Shown here in pieces: positions 63,321-64,000 of a DNA stretch of 64,000 nucleotides. Where the stretch lies: NCBI RefSeq assembly GCF_037975245.1, contig NC_092572.1, forward strand, positions 6,961,501 to 7,025,500, in the 5' to 3' direction. This stretch comes from Apostichopus japonicus. Taxonomy: Eukaryota > Echinodermata > Holothuroidea > Aspidochirotida > Stichopodidae. The position numbers and the translations under genes are program-made. Every line of letters starts with the position of its first letter. Position 1 is the stretch's first letter. The notes under the pieces are model-generated. The model searched no databases and was not told the DNA's origin. It saw only the letters and a program-made list of their open reading frames with translations.

Positions 63321-64000
63321 CGTTTTTAGTTACATCAGAACCAGATCTGTGAGGAGAAATTTTGTCTCACAAAACTAAATCCCGACAGAAAGTACTGGTA
63401 GAAAGATGCCGTTCTGACACCAAGGGAGACGAATTACACAGCGTCCATCTCAAAGGAAATATTGAAAAAGTGGCGCCGTCACCTCCGGGATGAGTGGAGT
63501 GGTATATATAATACATGCATGTAGGTGCGAGACGTCAGTTGTATGTGCCCAGGTACTTTAATAATAATAATCAGAAAAAGGCACCGCGCGCAGAGCGTGT
63601 GTAGCGCCTAGCCGGCACTCAACAATAAAGATCTACCATATCCGACGAATACATGTAGCCTTAATTACTTAACCCCTTCACCCCTATTCGTCCGTCCAGT
63701 TCAAGGGACTGGAGGTAGTGATATGAACATTGTAACTCATCACCATCTACCTGTATGGCTTACCTAATCCCTTGGAACCCATACAAACAACATGTGTGCA
63801 AGATTCAATACACTTTCGAATGGTCTCCCCCCCCCCCCCCCCGAACGAATTAAATGGGCAGATTTAGAATATTGGGAGAATGGGAGATAAATGACGGTGC
63901 AAGTGATAGATAGCAGGGGCCCAGTGAGTCCAGATTTCTTGACCTTAAATAGAAAATCGCGCATATGCATGTGATTTTTTTTAATAACTACTCTGAAAAG

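Larger units (their letters stand above)
59133..64000. other. Last intron of the TIE-like gene in the window
   Basis: The first about 240 bp match the intron after B copy 1. No type A exon follows, although one follows B copies 1 and 2 within about 700 bp. The rest holds a SINE-like head, TA repeats, a GTACTGTACC satellite, a small MITE and Penelope terminal debris. The stretch 62100-63180 shows nothing recognisable. Confidence 0.5.

Noticed and set aside
1-64000. CRISPR arrays, operons, rRNA
   Set aside because: The sequence is eukaryotic; the tandem arrays lack CRISPR repeat/spacer structure and no rRNA segment was recognised.

Overview
The window is eukaryotic nuclear DNA: genes are cut into short exons by long introns with consensus GT...AG borders, and much of the rest is transposon and minisatellite DNA. 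The gene content points to an invertebrate deuterostome, most likely an echinoderm. This rests on an intron-rich TIE-like ectodomain gene with Penelope-like retroelements and is inference; there is no rRNA or mitochondrial marker to settle it.

Layout. (1) 473-4788, minus strand: the 5' end of an unidentified immunoglobulin-superfamily gene (signal-peptide exon, one complete and one partial Ig domain) that runs off the left edge. (2) 4.8-10.5 kb: intergenic, with tandem repeats. (3) 10546-19662, plus strand: a complete gene for mitochondrial large-subunit ribosomal protein mL37 (MRPL37), 7 coding exons plus a probable non-coding first exon, 421 residues. A duplicated promoter module with ETS-type and NRF-1-like sites precedes it, and intron 2 holds a 3-kb DNA transposon. 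(4) 19.7-28.2 kb: intergenic, rich in MITEs, with an orphan EGF-like exon and a half-Ig exon near 21.2-21.7 kb. (5) 28229 to the right edge, plus strand: about 31 kb of a large receptor gene. Its order is signal peptide, two Ig, three EGF, two Ig-type segments and nine fibronectin III domains (1412 codons assembled). This matches the TIE receptor plan (Ig-Ig-EGFx3-Ig-FN3x3), but with a greatly expanded FN3 region. The transmembrane and kinase exons are not in the window.

Almost every exon border in the receptor gene is phase 1, so exons can be duplicated without breaking frame. The FN3 region has grown that way: two exon types, A (294 nt) and B (297 nt), occur in the order A-A-B-A-B-A-B, and homologous intron sequence was copied with them. 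Two Penelope-like elements (one antisense at 38.3-41.2 kb, one sense at 49.0-51.5 kb) and one long-TIR DNA transposon (53.3-56.8 kb) lie in the introns. Both Penelope copies share a YIDN reverse-transcriptase motif and the same frame break just after it, and carry hammerhead-like hairpins. Several MITE families have visible target-site duplications (8 bp hAT-type, TTAA piggyBac-type).

All gene models were assembled by eye from splice signals and phase, and family names come from remembered motifs; no database search was run.
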